DNA of 64,000 nt from Dyella sp. GSA-30 (GCF_027924605.1 NZ_AP027042.1:3263524-3327523); one strand, 5' to 3'. Shown: positions 1-9,196, counted from the first letter of the stretch. Numbers and translations are program-made. The notes: generated from the letters alone by a model not told the origin.

Positions 1-300
1 TTCAAACGATACTTAGCAGATATTTTTGGTGCAAGACGGCCCCTCTGCTGATGGGCCGGCGCGTCCTTGACTGATGCCGACGGCCTGTGACGAAGAGCAA
101 TGTCTTTATCACATGGATATCTTCAGGAGCTAGATGATATGTAAGGGCGTGCTGCACGACGTAGATGAGAGTCAAGCATTGCTGGATGTGGCGGACTCGG
201 GATGACCTAGTCTCGATATATGAGTCAATAGCATAAAGACTATAAAGATTATTCAATTGAAGCATGGTGCGTGCCTATTTAGCATGATCAACCATTCTTC
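1..300. other. Left-edge AT-rich stretch, no supported gene
   Basis: This stretch is clearly richer in A and T than the rest of the window. On the plus strand an open frame enters from the left edge and stops at 49-51, so the last 16 codons of an upstream gene may be present, but they are too few to identify. A minus-strand open frame of 87 codons (2-265) has no recognisable motif, no good ribosome site and an unconvincing composition; I treat it as chance. The region probably carries the promoter of the MFS gene at 301. Confidence 0.4.
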
Positions 301-1584
301 ATGCAAGGCCTCGCTGTCATGCAGTACGCCACACGCCCCAAGCTGGCTGTCGAGCCCGCTCAGGAGCCGCTCGAAACCCTGACCGGGCCGTTGACCTTCC
401 TGTTTGCGCTAGCCGTTGGCGTAATCATCGTGAATCTTTCGGCTGCACAGCCACTTACGGGGCCGGTGGGGCAGGCATTGCATCTACCGTCATCGTGGAC
501 CGGGTTGGTGGCGATGTTGCCGCAGTTGGGCTATGCGGTAGGCATGTTGTTTCTGGTGCCGCTAGCGGACCTGTTTGAGAACAGGCGTTTGACGGTGGTG
601 ACCTTGAGCTGTTGCGCGCTGATGCTTGGTCTGGCGGCGATTGCGCCAACCGCTCCGTGGTTCCTGTTTGCCGTGTGCATCGCTGGCGCAACGTCGTGCG
701 CAATCCAGATTCTGGTGCCGCTGGCGGCGGCGATGGCGCATCCGGATCGTCGTGGCACGGCGGTCGGTAATGTAATGAGCGGGGTGATGATCGGCATTCT
801 GTTGTCGCGGCCACTGGCGAGCACGGTGGCGGGGAGCTTTGGCTGGCGTTCGTTTTACGGTCTGCTGGCGGTGATGAATGCCGTGTTGGCTTTTGCCCTG
901 TTTCGCTGGCTGCCGCAGCGGCATCCTGAGCGTGTCAGTTCGTATCGGGCCTTGATGGCCTCCTTGGTCACGCTGTGGAAGCGCGAGCCGGTGCTGCGCC
1001 GCTATTCGCTTTCTGCGGCGATCGGCATGAGTGCATTCACCGCGTTCTGGACGGCAGTGGGTTTGCGGTTGGTGCAGCAGCCGTTTGGACTGAGTGCGCA
1101 TGGCGTGGCGCTGTTCGCGTTTGCGGGCGTGGCGGGAACGGTGGTTGCGCCTATTGCGGGGCGTATCGGTGACCGCGGTTACAGCGTGGCTGGGATGCCG
1201 GTTGCGCATGCGATCATGGTTCTGGGCGTGTTGGTTGCCGCGATGGCGGGAGCCGGCTGGTTTGGGTTTTCGCTTGATGCGCACCCGATGCTTGCATTGG
1301 GGGCGTTGGTGCTTGCGGCTATCGTTATCGATGCCGGGGCCATTGGCGATCAGACGCTTGGGCGGCGTGCGGTGAATATGTTGGATCCGGCAGCGCGCAG
1401 TCGATTGAATGGGTTGTTTGTCGGCGTATTTTTTGTGGGTGGTGGTGCGGGGGCGCTGGCCGCGGGCGCTGCCTGGGCGGCTGCGGGCTGGAGCGGGGTG
1501 TGCGTGCTTTGCCTTGTGCTGTGCGCGCTGGCGTTTGCGTTGGATATTGTTTCCCGGCGGGCTATGTTGGCCTCGCGGATTTAG
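301..1584 (+). CDS. MFS transporter, drug/sugar efflux type
   Basis: The 427-residue protein has the length and hydrophobicity pattern of a 12-helix major facilitator. An N-terminal cytoplasmic tail of about 30 residues is followed by evenly spaced hydrophobic helices, a charged central loop near residues 205-225 and a second set of helices. The loop after helix 2 (LADLFENRRL) is a variant of the MFS signature between helices 2 and 3. It most resembles the AraJ/YnfM-type proton-driven exporters, but the substrate cannot be read from the sequence. No clear ribosome site precedes the ATG at 301; an in-frame ATG at 319 is an alternative start. It is convergent with the c-di-GMP gene downstream. 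Confidence 0.8.
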   Translation: MQGLAVMQYATRPKLAVEPAQEPLETLTGPLTFLFALAVGVIIVNLSAAQPLTGPVGQALHLPSSWTGLVAMLPQLGYAVGMLFLVPLADLFENRRLTVVTLSCCALMLGLAAIAPTAPWFLFAVCIAGATSCAIQILVPLAAAMAHPDRRGTAVGNVMSGVMIGILLSRPLASTVAGSFGWRSFYGLLAVMNAVLAFALFRWLPQRHPERVSSYRALMASLVTLWKREPVLRRYSLSAAIGMSAFTAFWTAVGLRLVQQPFGLSAHGVALFAFAGVAGTVVAPIAGRIGDRGYSVAGMPVAHAIMVLGVLVAAMAGAGWFGFSLDAHPMLALGALVLAAIVIDAGAIGDQTLGRRAVNMLDPAARSRLNGLFVGVFFVGGGAGALAAGAAWAAAGWSGVCVLCLVLCALAFALDIVSRRAMLASRI

Positions 1585-1630
1585 AGCGGTTGCGAATGCA
1601 CGATTGCGCTGTGGTTGGTCGCGTATCCGC

Positions 1631-3619
1631 TCAGGGCTCGATGTCGATCGGCCCACCAGGCGCTTCGCTGATCGCCAACACATGCATATCGGCTCGATAG
1701 CGGTCCACATGAAAGCCGTCCGACTGCCGCTTGGCCGTCCGCTTGGCCTGGGCAGCCAGGCTGGCGACGCTTTCGGCTTCGCTGGGGAAATCGTCGACGA
1801 TGGCTACGGCGCCGACCGAGACGGTGGTCAGCGGAAAGAAGCGCAGGTTGCCGTGGCGGTCTTCGGCTTCGATCCCGCCGCGTAGCCGGTCGACATCGTC
1901 GAACAAGGTGGCGGCCATGGTGTTGAAGCGCTCGCGCATCTGCCGGCAGCGTTCTTCCCAATCGTTGCTCTGGAACAGCACGATGAAATCGTCGCCGCCG
2001 ATATGCCCGACGAAGTCGCTGTCCTGGCGCAGGTCGCCGGTCAGGGCGCTGGCCAGCAGCCGGATCATTTCGTCGCCGCGGAAATAGCCGTAGTGATCGT
2101 TGAAGGGCTTGAAGAAGTCCAGGTCGAAATAGGTCGTCACGAACGGCCGTCGCGCCTGCAACAGGCGCTCGAGATGTTCGGTAACCGGGATATTGCCGGG
2201 CAGGAAGGTCAAGGGGTTGGCATAGCGCGCCGCTTCGACGCGAATTTCGGTGACTCGGCGCACCAGTGATTCGCCGGTGCCCAGGCCGAGATACATGCCG
2301 CCACGCGTGATGATGAAACCGTCGCTCAGATAACGCTGGTCTTCGCCGCGCAGGATGTCGGCCATGCTTTGCAGTGATTGTTCGGCATCGCAAAGCAGGG
2401 GCGCGTCGTTCATGAACGCGGTACAGACCTTGCGTGCGAACAACTCGCGCGCGAACGGCTGGGCCATCCGTTCGGTGAAATGGCGGCGATTGATGATGCC
2501 CACGGGCCTGCCTTGGTCGACCACGGCAATGGCGTGCAGACGCTCATGCAAGGAGAAGATCGCCGCCACGTGGTCGTTGTTCTGCGCCAGCGATACGGCC
2601 GGCGCTTCGATCAACAAGTGCTCCGCCTTGAGCGGGCGCGCGGTGACCGGGCCGCTTAAACTGGGTGGCACGACGACATCCGGATCAGTGACGGCATCGA
2701 TGTATTGCCGGCTCACCTGGACGATCGGCACCGGCGCGGGACGAGCAATCAGAAAGCCTTGCGCATAGGGGATGCGAAGTTCGCGCAGCATGCGCAGGTC
2801 GTCAGCATCTTCGACACCTTCGCCGACCAGGTCCGCGCCGAGGGTTTCGGCCACGGTGCAAAGCGCACGCACGATGGCCAGCTTCTCCGCGCTGCGCGAA
2901 AGGCCGTTGATCAGGTAGCGGTCGATTTTTACCACCTCCGGATGAATCTCGTTCCACATCTCGAAGTTGGAATGGCCGTTACCGAAATCGTCCAGCGCGA
3001 TGCGGATGCCGCTGGCGCGCAGGTAACCCAGGCTGTGCGCGAGCTTGGCCGCATCCTCGACGATGTCGCGTTCGGTCAGTTCGATGGTGACGCGGCTGAG
3101 GTCGAAGCCCGGCACGGTCAAGGCGTCGATCACGTCTTCGGGCCTGACGCCGGCTTGCAGGATGGCATGCGCGCTGAGGTTGATCAGCAGGCGACCACCA
3201 ACGCCGGTTTGCGCAAACTGGTTGACGATGCAGCGCGCGGCGCCGAGTTCGAAATCGGCCAGGCGGCCACGCGCCCGCGCCAGGTCCAACAGATCGATCG
3301 GCGTCAGTGCCGTGCCGGCCAGGACGGAACGTATCAGCCCTTCGTGCGCCACGACCGCATGCGTTTCGATATGTACGACCGGCTGGAAATGGGCGGTCAG
3401 CGCATCGGACGCCAGCGCCTGGTCAAGCAGCGATCGTTCTCGCTCAGCGGCGTCGGACATGGCTTTGATCATCACAAGGCTGCTCTCGGAAAGCGCAGAA
3501 CTGGCAGATTTCATCGGCGCTTCGGGCGGAAACTTGACGTCGGCGACCGGCCGACGTTGCAGCGCGACATGATGCGTCTGCTTATGTGGCAAACGGATGT
3601 CAAACGCCCAAGATTTCAT
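1631..3619 (-). CDS. EAL-CBS-GGDEF cyclic-di-GMP signalling protein
   Basis: A cytoplasmic 662-residue protein with no membrane segment. Residues 75-300 form an EAL phosphodiesterase domain with the metal and catalytic motifs in place: E93 in EGL (replacing EAL), NLSA at 147-150, ELTE at 180-183, DDFG at 210-213, K231 and D233 in KID, EGVE at 267-270 and the QGF motif at 287-289. Residues 325-450 look like a pair of CBS domains, which bind adenine nucleotides. Residues 475-640 are a GGDEF domain whose active-site motif is GGDDF (541-545), a change often tolerated. This matches the known EAL-CBS-GGDEF architecture. The start is uncertain; an ATG at codon 36 (3514) would remove a proline- and histidine-rich leader without affecting a domain. 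Whether it acts mainly as phosphodiesterase or cyclase is not decided by sequence. Confidence 0.9.
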   Translation of the reverse strand: MKSWAFDIRLPHKQTHHVALQRRPVADVKFPPEAPMKSASSALSESSLVMIKAMSDAAERERSLLDQALASDALTAHFQPVVHIETHAVVAHEGLIRSVLAGTALTPIDLLDLARARGRLADFELGAARCIVNQFAQTGVGGRLLINLSAHAILQAGVRPEDVIDALTVPGFDLSRVTIELTERDIVEDAAKLAHSLGYLRASGIRIALDDFGNGHSNFEMWNEIHPEVVKIDRYLINGLSRSAEKLAIVRALCTVAETLGADLVGEGVEDADDLRMLRELRIPYAQGFLIARPAPVPIVQVSRQYIDAVTDPDVVVPPSLSGPVTARPLKAEHLLIEAPAVSLAQNNDHVAAIFSLHERLHAIAVVDQGRPVGIINRRHFTERMAQPFARELFARKVCTAFMNDAPLLCDAEQSLQSMADILRGEDQRYLSDGFIITRGGMYLGLGTGESLVRRVTEIRVEAARYANPLTFLPGNIPVTEHLERLLQARRPFVTTYFDLDFFKPFNDHYGYFRGDEMIRLLASALTGDLRQDSDFVGHIGGDDFIVLFQSNDWEERCRQMRERFNTMAATLFDDVDRLRGGIEAEDRHGNLRFFPLTTVSVGAVAIVDDFPSEAESVASLAAQAKRTAKRQSDGFHVDRYRADMHVLAISEAPGGPIDIEP

Positions 3620-3684
3620 GACAGTGCCGGCTACGACCCCTGCCAGAAGTCGTGTGTCCTCGGGTGCCGTTGCGGCCTATGATC

Positions 3685-3697
3685 GTTATGTTATAAC
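3685..3697 (+). promoter_or_regulatory. Zur-like operator of the zinc operon
   Basis: CGTTAT-GTT-ATAACG (3684-3698 with flanks) is a perfect 6-3-6 inverted repeat, 22 bases before the ATG of the ZrgA-like gene. It closely follows the gammaproteobacterial Zur core as I recall it (TGTTATAWTATAACA), differing at the outer bases and one centre base. A second site with the same 13-base core lies at 47779-47791 in front of the phospholipase D-family gene, in the same orientation relative to its gene. Confidence 0.7.
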
Positions 3698-3720
3698 GTT
3701 ACTTATTAGCCGGAGCCGCC

Positions 3721-4254
3721 ATGAAACTTGTCCTGTCGCTAACCGTCGGTCTGGTGCTGGCATCGGCCCTGGTGCCAGCTCCTGCCCAGACGGTGCGCCA
3801 GCAAGAAGCCCATGTGCACGGCACGACGACGGTGGATGTCGGGCTGGACGCGACGGTGCTGCAAGTCGTGCTGGATGCCCCAGCCATCAACATGCTCGGT
3901 TTCGAACACCCGCCGCACGATGGGCAGCAGAGCAAGCAGGTGGCCGATGTTCTCGCCGCCATGCGCGATCCAGCGCCCTGGTTGATTCCGGCGAGCGCGG
4001 CTGCCTGCGTGCTGACCCATAGCAGCGTGCAGGCGCGCGGGCTCGATCCAGCCGTGGTCACGCAAGGTCATGCGGATATCGATGCACGCTACGACTATCG
4101 CTGCACCCAGCCGGATCGGCTGGACCATATCGATATCCACCTGGCCGATCGTTACCCCGCGACGCATCGCCTTGTGGTCAATATCGTGTTGCCGCAAAAA
4201 CAGGATCGGCAAGAGCTGGGGCAGGGCGAATACCGCGTGATGTTGGCACCGTGA
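3721..4254 (+). CDS. zrgA: ZrgA-like periplasmic zinc-binding protein (DUF2796)
   Basis: The 177-residue protein starts with a signal peptide (cleavage probably after residue 22, near PAPAQ). The mature N-terminus has HVHG at about 31-34, followed by a segment with FEHPPHD near residue 61, and several further histidines and aspartates. This is the pattern of DUF2796 proteins such as Vibrio ZrgA, a periplasmic component of a zinc uptake ABC system. The long histidine-aspartate tract of some family members is absent. GGAG sits five bases before the ATG, and a Zur-like box lies 22 bases upstream. It is first in an operon with an ATPase, an FtsX permease, a DUF3299 lipoprotein and a COG0523 GTPase, which strongly supports a zinc-scarcity role. 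Confidence 0.8.
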   Translation: MKLVLSLTVGLVLASALVPAPAQTVRQQEAHVHGTTTVDVGLDATVLQVVLDAPAINMLGFEHPPHDGQQSKQVADVLAAMRDPAPWLIPASAAACVLTHSSVQARGLDPAVVTQGHADIDARYDYRCTQPDRLDHIDIHLADRYPATHRLVVNIVLPQKQDRQELGQGEYRVMLAP

Positions 4255-4271
4255 TTCCGTGGGGTGACGCG

Positions 4272-4961
4272 ATGTTGCTGAGTTGCCTCGATCTGCGCTT
4301 TGGCTGGGACAAGAGCGATGTCATTGCCTTGTCGCGCTTCGAGGTCGCGCGCGGCGAGCGCGTTTTCGTCTGCGGTCCGAGCGGCAGTGGCAAAAGTACG
4401 TTGCTCAGTCTGCTGGCCGGAATTGCCGTACCGCGCGCAGGCCACGTGCGCGTCGAAGATACGGTGTTGTCCAGCTTGCCGGCTGCGGCACGCGATCGGT
4501 TTCGCGCCGATCATATCGGTTACATCTTTCAACAATTCAATCTGCTGCCGTATCTGGGCGTGCTCGACAACGTATTGCTGAGCTGCGCATTTTCGCCGCG
4601 ACGCGAACAGCGTGCCGGCGGGCACGTGACCGCTCGCCTGGAAGCCATGCGTCTGCTCGCGGCGTTGGGCCTGGATGAAACGAGCCTGCGCAAACGCCGG
4701 GTGACCGAGCTGAGTGTGGGACAGCAGCAACGCGTCGCCGCCGCGCGTGCCTTGATCGGCAGTCCGGAGCTGATCATCGCCGACGAACCTACCTCGGCCC
4801 TGGACACCGATGCGCGCGATATCTTTCTTCGCCTGCTGCTCGCTGAATGCGAACGCGCCAGTAGCAGTCTGGTGTTCGTCAGTCACGACATGGCGCTCGC
4901 CCGCCATTTCGATCGGGTGATCAAGTTGAGCGCCCGCGCCATGCAACGGGAGCCGGCATGA
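4272..4961 (+). CDS. ABC transporter ATP-binding protein, LolD/MacB type
   Basis: An ATPase of 229 residues powering the neighbouring permease. Walker A is GPSGSGKST at residues 35-43, the ABC signature is LSVGQQQRV, Walker B is LIIADEPTS, and the switch histidine is in VSHD. The family is the LolD/MacB/FtsE group, which works with four-helix FtsX permeases. I chose the ATG at 4272, preceded by GGGGTG; a GTG at 4251 that would overlap the zrgA stop is possible but lacks a site. The stop codon overlaps the start of the permease gene (ATGA), so the two are translationally coupled. In zrg operons this protein is the nucleotide-binding subunit of the zinc system. Confidence 0.9.
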   Translation: MLLSCLDLRFGWDKSDVIALSRFEVARGERVFVCGPSGSGKSTLLSLLAGIAVPRAGHVRVEDTVLSSLPAAARDRFRADHIGYIFQQFNLLPYLGVLDNVLLSCAFSPRREQRAGGHVTARLEAMRLLAALGLDETSLRKRRVTELSVGQQQRVAAARALIGSPELIIADEPTSALDTDARDIFLRLLLAECERASSSLVFVSHDMALARHFDRVIKLSARAMQREPA

Positions 4962-6220
4962 TGAGAGCCTTGGGCCTTGCGCTACGTAGTTTGCGGCAGC
5001 GGCGTGTCGCCGCGGTGCTTACGGTGGTCACTATCGCCTTGAGCGTATGGCTGCTACTGGGTGTCGAGCGATTGCGCCAGGATGCGCGCAGCAGTTTTGC
5101 CAGCACCGTATCGCGTACCGACTTGATCGTGGGCGCGCGTTCGGGGCCGGTGAACCTGTTGTTGTACTCGGTGTTCCATCTGGGCGATGCCACCAACAAC
5201 GTGTCCTGGCAGAGCTACAAGGAAATCGCCGCGCTGCCCGAGGTTCGCTGGACCGTACCGATTTCCCTGGGCGATTCGCACCGCGGCTTTCGTGTCATGG
5301 GGACCACGGCGGAGTTTTTTCAACGCTATCGGTATGGCAGTGATCATGAGCTCGCGTTCGAGCAAGGCCACGCCTTTGGCGATCTTTACGATGCGGTCAT
5401 CGGCGCTCAGGTAGCGCGCCAGTTGAATTACCACGTTGGGCAATCGCTGGTGATCGCTCACGGCTTCGGCGGGATGCGGCAGATGCTGCATGCCGATAAG
5501 CCCTTTCGCGTGGCTGGCGTGCTCGCGCCGACCGGTACACCGGTCGATGCGAGCGTCATCGTGAGCCTGCAGGCCATCGAAGCGATTCACGTCGACTGGC
5601 AGTCGGGCATGCGTCTTCCGGGGCAGGCGGTCAGCGCGGATCAGGCGCGTGGCATGGACCTGACGCCGACGTCGATCACGGCATTCCTGGTCGGACTCAA
5701 CTCACGGCTTTCGTCGTTCGCGGTACAACGCGCGGTCAACGAATACACCCAGGAACCCTTGCAGGCGATCTTGCCCGGCGTCGCGCTCAGCCAGCTCTGG
5801 GGCCTCGTCGGTGCTGCCGAGGGCGCATTGCGTGCGATCAGTGCGATGGTCGTGCTGGTCGGCTTGTGCGGCATGCTGACCGCACTGTTGACGACGCTCA
5901 ACGAACGTCGACGGGAAATGGCGATCCTGCGTGCGGTCGGCGCTTCGGCAAGAACGGTATTTCTGCTGCTGGTGCTCGAAGCAGGGCTGCTTGCAGTGGC
6001 GGGAATTGTGCTGGGTGTGGCGCTCATGTACGTAACGCTGTTCGTCCTGCACGGTTTTCTTGCCGCTCAACTCGGACTCAACCTGAGCCTTGGGTTTCCT
6101 GGCGCCAACGAATGGCTGTTGATCGCTGCCGTGATCGCCGCGGCACTGCTTGCCGGTTGCCTCCCTGCGTGGATTGCCTATCGCCGTTCGCTTGCCGACG
6201 GTTTGCAGGTGCACTTGTGA
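4958..6220 (+). CDS. FtsX-family ABC permease of the zinc operon
   Basis: A 420-residue inner-membrane protein with one hydrophobic helix near residues 15-35, a large periplasmic domain (about 40-275) and three C-terminal helices (about 285-310, 330-360 and 385-405), the FtsX/MacB layout. The motif ERRREMAILRAVGAS between helices 2 and 3 is the usual coupling segment in this family. It overlaps the ATPase gene by four bases and its stop overlaps the GTG of the next gene. Such permeases often act as mechanotransmitters rather than channels, so whether this one moves zinc itself or drives release from a partner protein is open. Confidence 0.88.
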   Translation: MMRALGLALRSLRQRRVAAVLTVVTIALSVWLLLGVERLRQDARSSFASTVSRTDLIVGARSGPVNLLLYSVFHLGDATNNVSWQSYKEIAALPEVRWTVPISLGDSHRGFRVMGTTAEFFQRYRYGSDHELAFEQGHAFGDLYDAVIGAQVARQLNYHVGQSLVIAHGFGGMRQMLHADKPFRVAGVLAPTGTPVDASVIVSLQAIEAIHVDWQSGMRLPGQAVSADQARGMDLTPTSITAFLVGLNSRLSSFAVQRAVNEYTQEPLQAILPGVALSQLWGLVGAAEGALRAISAMVVLVGLCGMLTALLTTLNERRREMAILRAVGASARTVFLLLVLEAGLLAVAGIVLGVALMYVTLFVLHGFLAAQLGLNLSLGFPGANEWLLIAAVIAAALLAGCLPAWIAYRRSLADGLQVHL

Positions 6221-6933
6221 GGAAGCTTGTTCTCATTGCGATCGTTGCGCTGGTCGGATGTGCCCGCCAGTCCGGCGACGAAGCAGGTCCCGCTACTGCG
6301 GGAACCAGTGCGCAAGCGATATTGGCGCGTGCCGAAGCGAGCGCGCAAGCCGGCCGCCAGCAGCGTGCCAAGGCCATCGCCGATGGCACGCTGGCAGCAC
6401 AGGCGGTGGCTGCCTCGCGAGGCATCGAGCCGTCTGATGGGCTGGCTCCAGGCACGCTTGGCGATGCGGATGACGACGGTTACGCCGAGCTGGAATGGAC
6501 ACGGATGATGCCCAAGGAAGACTACGACCAGCTGCAGCATGCGCCGCCGGTCGTGCATATCGGCAACAAGCAGGGCAAGCAGATCGGCACGTTGCACACG
6601 ATCCCCGCACTGGCTGGTCGAAAGGTTCGGCTGTCCGGCTATGTCGTGCCGCTCGCTTCGGACGATCAGAACCGCATGACCGAGTTCTTTTTCGTGCCGT
6701 TCTATGGCGCCTGCATCCACGTGCCGCCACCGCCGCCGAACATGATGGTGCACGTAGTGCTCGCACATGGCATCGATCCGCCGCAGCTATGGGACCCGTA
6801 TTGGCTGCGCGGCGTGCTGCGTATCGAGACCACCAGCAACAGCATGGCCGCATCTGCCTATGACATGCAGCAGGCGGCCTTGCTTCCCTATAACGAAGAT
6901 CACGCCAAGGATCTGCGCCACGCGTTCGAGTGA
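6217..6933 (+). CDS. DUF3299 lipoprotein of the zinc operon
   Basis: The start is the GTG at 6217, whose codon overlaps the permease stop. It gives a 238-residue lipoprotein with a short hydrophobic leader and a lipobox ending in LVGC (cysteine 15). Residues 20-90 are alanine- and charge-rich and probably a flexible linker. The C-terminal half is a DUF3299 domain: it contains LSGYVVPL, then TEFFFVPFYGACIHVPPPPPN, where a conserved Cys and His could bind metal. DUF3299 proteins recur beside DUF2796 proteins and ABC genes in zinc operons. I infer a periplasmic, membrane-anchored zinc-handling role; no biochemical activity can be stated. Confidence 0.82.
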   Translation: MRKLVLIAIVALVGCARQSGDEAGPATAGTSAQAILARAEASAQAGRQQRAKAIADGTLAAQAVAASRGIEPSDGLAPGTLGDADDDGYAELEWTRMMPKEDYDQLQHAPPVVHIGNKQGKQIGTLHTIPALAGRKVRLSGYVVPLASDDQNRMTEFFFVPFYGACIHVPPPPPNMMVHVVLAHGIDPPQLWDPYWLRGVLRIETTSNSMAASAYDMQQAALLPYNEDHAKDLRHAFE

Positions 6934-6978
6934 TATGTGCGCGCTGTTCCGTCCACCCTGCCCAACAGGTCAACGATC

Positions 6979-8247
6979 ATGTCCGACCGCCTTCCCGTTA
7001 CCGTACTTTCCGGCTTTTTAGGTGCCGGCAAGACGACGCTCTTGAACCATTTGCTGCTCAACCGCGAAGGGCGTCGCCTCGCGGTGATCGTCAACGATAT
7101 GAGCGAGGTCAATATCGACGCGGACCTGGTGCGCGAGAGCGGCTTTACGCTGACGCGCACCGACGAGCGCCTGGTCGAGTTCAGCAACGGCTGCATCTGC
7201 TGTACCTTGCGGGACGATCTGATGCGAGAGGTACGACGGCTCGCCGAAGAAGGCAGTTTCGACTATCTGCTGATTGAATCGACCGGCATATCCGAGCCGA
7301 TGCCGGTCGCTGCAACGTTCCATGTTCGCGACGAGGCCGGTTTCAGCCTTTCTGACGTGGCGCGGCTGGACACCATGGTCACGGTGGTGGACGGCCGCAG
7401 CTTCGTCAACGATTTCTGTTCCAGTGACATGCTGGTGGCGCGCGGCGAAACGGCAGGCGAGGACGATCAGCGTGCGCTGGTGCATTTGTTGACCGACCAG
7501 ATCGAGTTTGCCGATGTCATCGTGATCAACAAATGCGACACCTTGGGCGAGGCACCGTTGGCACAGCTTCGTCGCTTGTTACGCGCGCTCAACCGCAACG
7601 CGCGTTTGATCGAGGCCGAGTATGGCCGCGTACCGCTCGACAGCGTGCTCGATACCCACGCATTCGATCACGAGCAAGCCAAGCTCGCGCCCGGTTGGGT
7701 ACAGGAGCTGATGGGGCAGCATCTGCCGGAAACGGAGGCGTATGGCATCACCAGTTTCGTCTATACGAGCCGGCGTCCCTTTCACCCGGCACGTTTGCAG
7801 GATCTGCTCACGGGGGGCATTCCGGGCGTGCTGCGCGCCAAGGGCTTTTTCTGGTTGGCCAGCCGCATGGATTGGGTTGGCGAACTGATCGTTGCCGGTG
7901 GCGCTACCGAAACCAAACCCGCAGGGCTTTGGTGGGCAAGCCGGCATCGAAGCCGCCGCACCGGACAGCCGTTCAGCACGGCGGATATCGGCGTGCCGCC
8001 GCCGGGGCCGGCCGAGCTAGCCGATGCCGAACAACGCGAGGCGCTGCGTGCCACCTGGGATCCAACTTACGGCGATCGCCGTCAGGAATTGGTGCTGATC
8101 GGCATCGACCTGCCCGAGAGCGAGATCCGTGCGGCACTCAACCGCTGTCTGTTACGCGATCATGAGCTGATGGTCGGGCCGTTGGCCTGGTCGATGTTGC
8201 TCGATCCCTTTCCGCATTGGGAATTGCCTGCACGGCGTGCTTCGTAG
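6979..8247 (+). CDS. COG0523 GTPase, zinc metallochaperone (ZigA/YciC type)
   Basis: A 422-residue cytoplasmic G3E-family GTPase. Walker A is GFLGAGKTT (12-20), the metal-binding CICC motif is at 72-75 in the context NGCICCTLR, the E(S)TG-type motif is IESTGISEP, and the guanine-specificity motif is NKCD. A CobW C-terminal domain fills about 245-410. Zinc-starvation members of this family (ZigA, YciC, ZNG1) hand zinc to client enzymes and are classic Zur targets. The ATG at 6979 fits the family start; a GTG at 6937 would add 14 unconserved residues. The gap to the preceding gene is 45 bases, and the unknown gene at 8254 follows after six, so all lie in one transcription unit. Confidence 0.92.
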   Translation: MSDRLPVTVLSGFLGAGKTTLLNHLLLNREGRRLAVIVNDMSEVNIDADLVRESGFTLTRTDERLVEFSNGCICCTLRDDLMREVRRLAEEGSFDYLLIESTGISEPMPVAATFHVRDEAGFSLSDVARLDTMVTVVDGRSFVNDFCSSDMLVARGETAGEDDQRALVHLLTDQIEFADVIVINKCDTLGEAPLAQLRRLLRALNRNARLIEAEYGRVPLDSVLDTHAFDHEQAKLAPGWVQELMGQHLPETEAYGITSFVYTSRRPFHPARLQDLLTGGIPGVLRAKGFFWLASRMDWVGELIVAGGATETKPAGLWWASRHRSRRTGQPFSTADIGVPPPGPAELADAEQREALRATWDPTYGDRRQELVLIGIDLPESEIRAALNRCLLRDHELMVGPLAWSMLLDPFPHWELPARRAS

Positions 8248-8253
8248 CCCACG

Positions 8254-9009
8254 ATGAGGAGGCGCTGGCTGTTCGGTGGCCTCGTCCTGGCGGCAGTGCT
8301 GGCGGGCATGGCCTGGTGGCGGGCAGAGCGGGGGCCGGATGTCCATCAGACGCTTGTCGTTGTTCGGACCGAACAGCACCGTGTCGATGCCGGGGCATGG
8401 TTGTCGCCAGATAACCGCGGCACCGCCGCTCGGCAACTCGATGCGCATGACGGTTTCGAACGCGACCTGCTGTTCCTGTTCAATAGCAGCCTCTACGGTA
8501 GATGCCATCCCGAGCACGCGCATGACATCGGGCGAATGGCGGTTGCGGCACGCTTGCCTGTGCTCGATGCCATGGCACCGCTCTGGCATCGGGATCCATC
8601 GTTGCGTGATGAGCTCTACCGCATGATCCGGTCGGTCGTTGCCGCAGCCGACTGCGATCGGCCGTTGTCGCTGGTCATAGGAAACTATGCGACCACGCTG
8701 CAGCCGGCGCGTTACGCGGCATTCTTTCCCGATAGTTATTTCGATCCGGGTCTTTCCGCGCCGCCTGATGAATTTGCCGGTCGGAGCCTGGCAGAGCGTG
8801 TGGCTGATTCCTGTACTGCGGTCGGTTATGCGGTTTTACCCCTAGGTGGCGATCGGTCCTGGGTATGCTTGGGCGCCAGAGCTTCCATGCGTCGTCACGT
8901 GATTGCCGATCTGTGCGGTTCGATCTCTGGTCGAGCGACGCCCGATGCACCTGCTTTGGCTCGGTTGATCGATACATCATTGCAGGTTTTGCCACCTGCT
9001 TGTCGTTAA
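8254..9009 (+). CDS. Unknown membrane-anchored protein at the end of the zinc operon
   Basis: I do not recognise this 251-residue protein. It starts with two arginines and a hydrophobic helix (residues 5-22), so it is either exported or anchored in the inner membrane with a periplasmic body. The body has six or so cysteines, including a CHPEHAHD segment near residue 88, which could bind metal or be disulfide-linked. It begins six bases after the COG0523 GTPase stop and ends just before a palindromic repeat, so it is probably the last gene of the zinc operon. No catalytic motif is visible. Its role is unknown; operon position points to zinc limitation. Confidence 0.65.
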   Translation: MRRRWLFGGLVLAAVLAGMAWWRAERGPDVHQTLVVVRTEQHRVDAGAWLSPDNRGTAARQLDAHDGFERDLLFLFNSSLYGRCHPEHAHDIGRMAVAARLPVLDAMAPLWHRDPSLRDELYRMIRSVVAAADCDRPLSLVIGNYATTLQPARYAAFFPDSYFDPGLSAPPDEFAGRSLAERVADSCTAVGYAVLPLGGDRSWVCLGARASMRRHVIADLCGSISGRATPDAPALARLIDTSLQVLPPACR

Positions 9010-9033
9010 TGCACGCTTCGCATCGCTTCTTGC

Positions 9034-9094
9034 GCCCCCTCACCCCAACCCTCTCCCCTGGCTTTGCCCGGGGAGAGGGTTGGGGTGAGGGGGC
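9034..9094. repeat. Long inverted repeat, family A (single unit)
   Basis: Arms at 9034-9058 and 9070-9094 are perfectly complementary over 25 bases, with an 11-base loop. The arm contains CCCCTCACCCCAACCCTCTC. The left flank (GCTTCGCATCGC followed by TTCTTGCG) is shared with the copies at 45.7 and 57.5 kb, so the mobile or copied unit is longer than the palindrome. It lies just after the zinc operon and could also end its transcript. Confidence 0.85.
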
Positions 9095-9196
9095 TCTTGT
9101 GTTCGATAGCGCCACGCCGAATAACCCGCGATCAGGGATGATTGATTTTTTCCCACAGGCGAGCGACCTTGCCCAGATAGAGCCGGGAGGCACGCG

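Noticed and set aside
2-265. 87-codon minus-strand open frame at the left edge
   Set aside because: No motif, no ribosome site, odd composition; more likely chance in an AT-rich intergenic stretch.
562-1710. 382-codon minus-strand frame opposite the MFS gene
   Set aside because: Arginine/histidine/glutamine-rich mirror frame of a GC-rich membrane protein gene; no domain.
2705-3682. 325-codon plus-strand frame opposite the EAL-CBS-GGDEF gene
   Set aside because: Antisense shadow of a clearly identified gene.
9034-9094. CRISPR-like repetition among the C-rich repeats
   Set aside because: The copies are isolated palindromes kilobases apart, with no regular spacer array and no cas gene.
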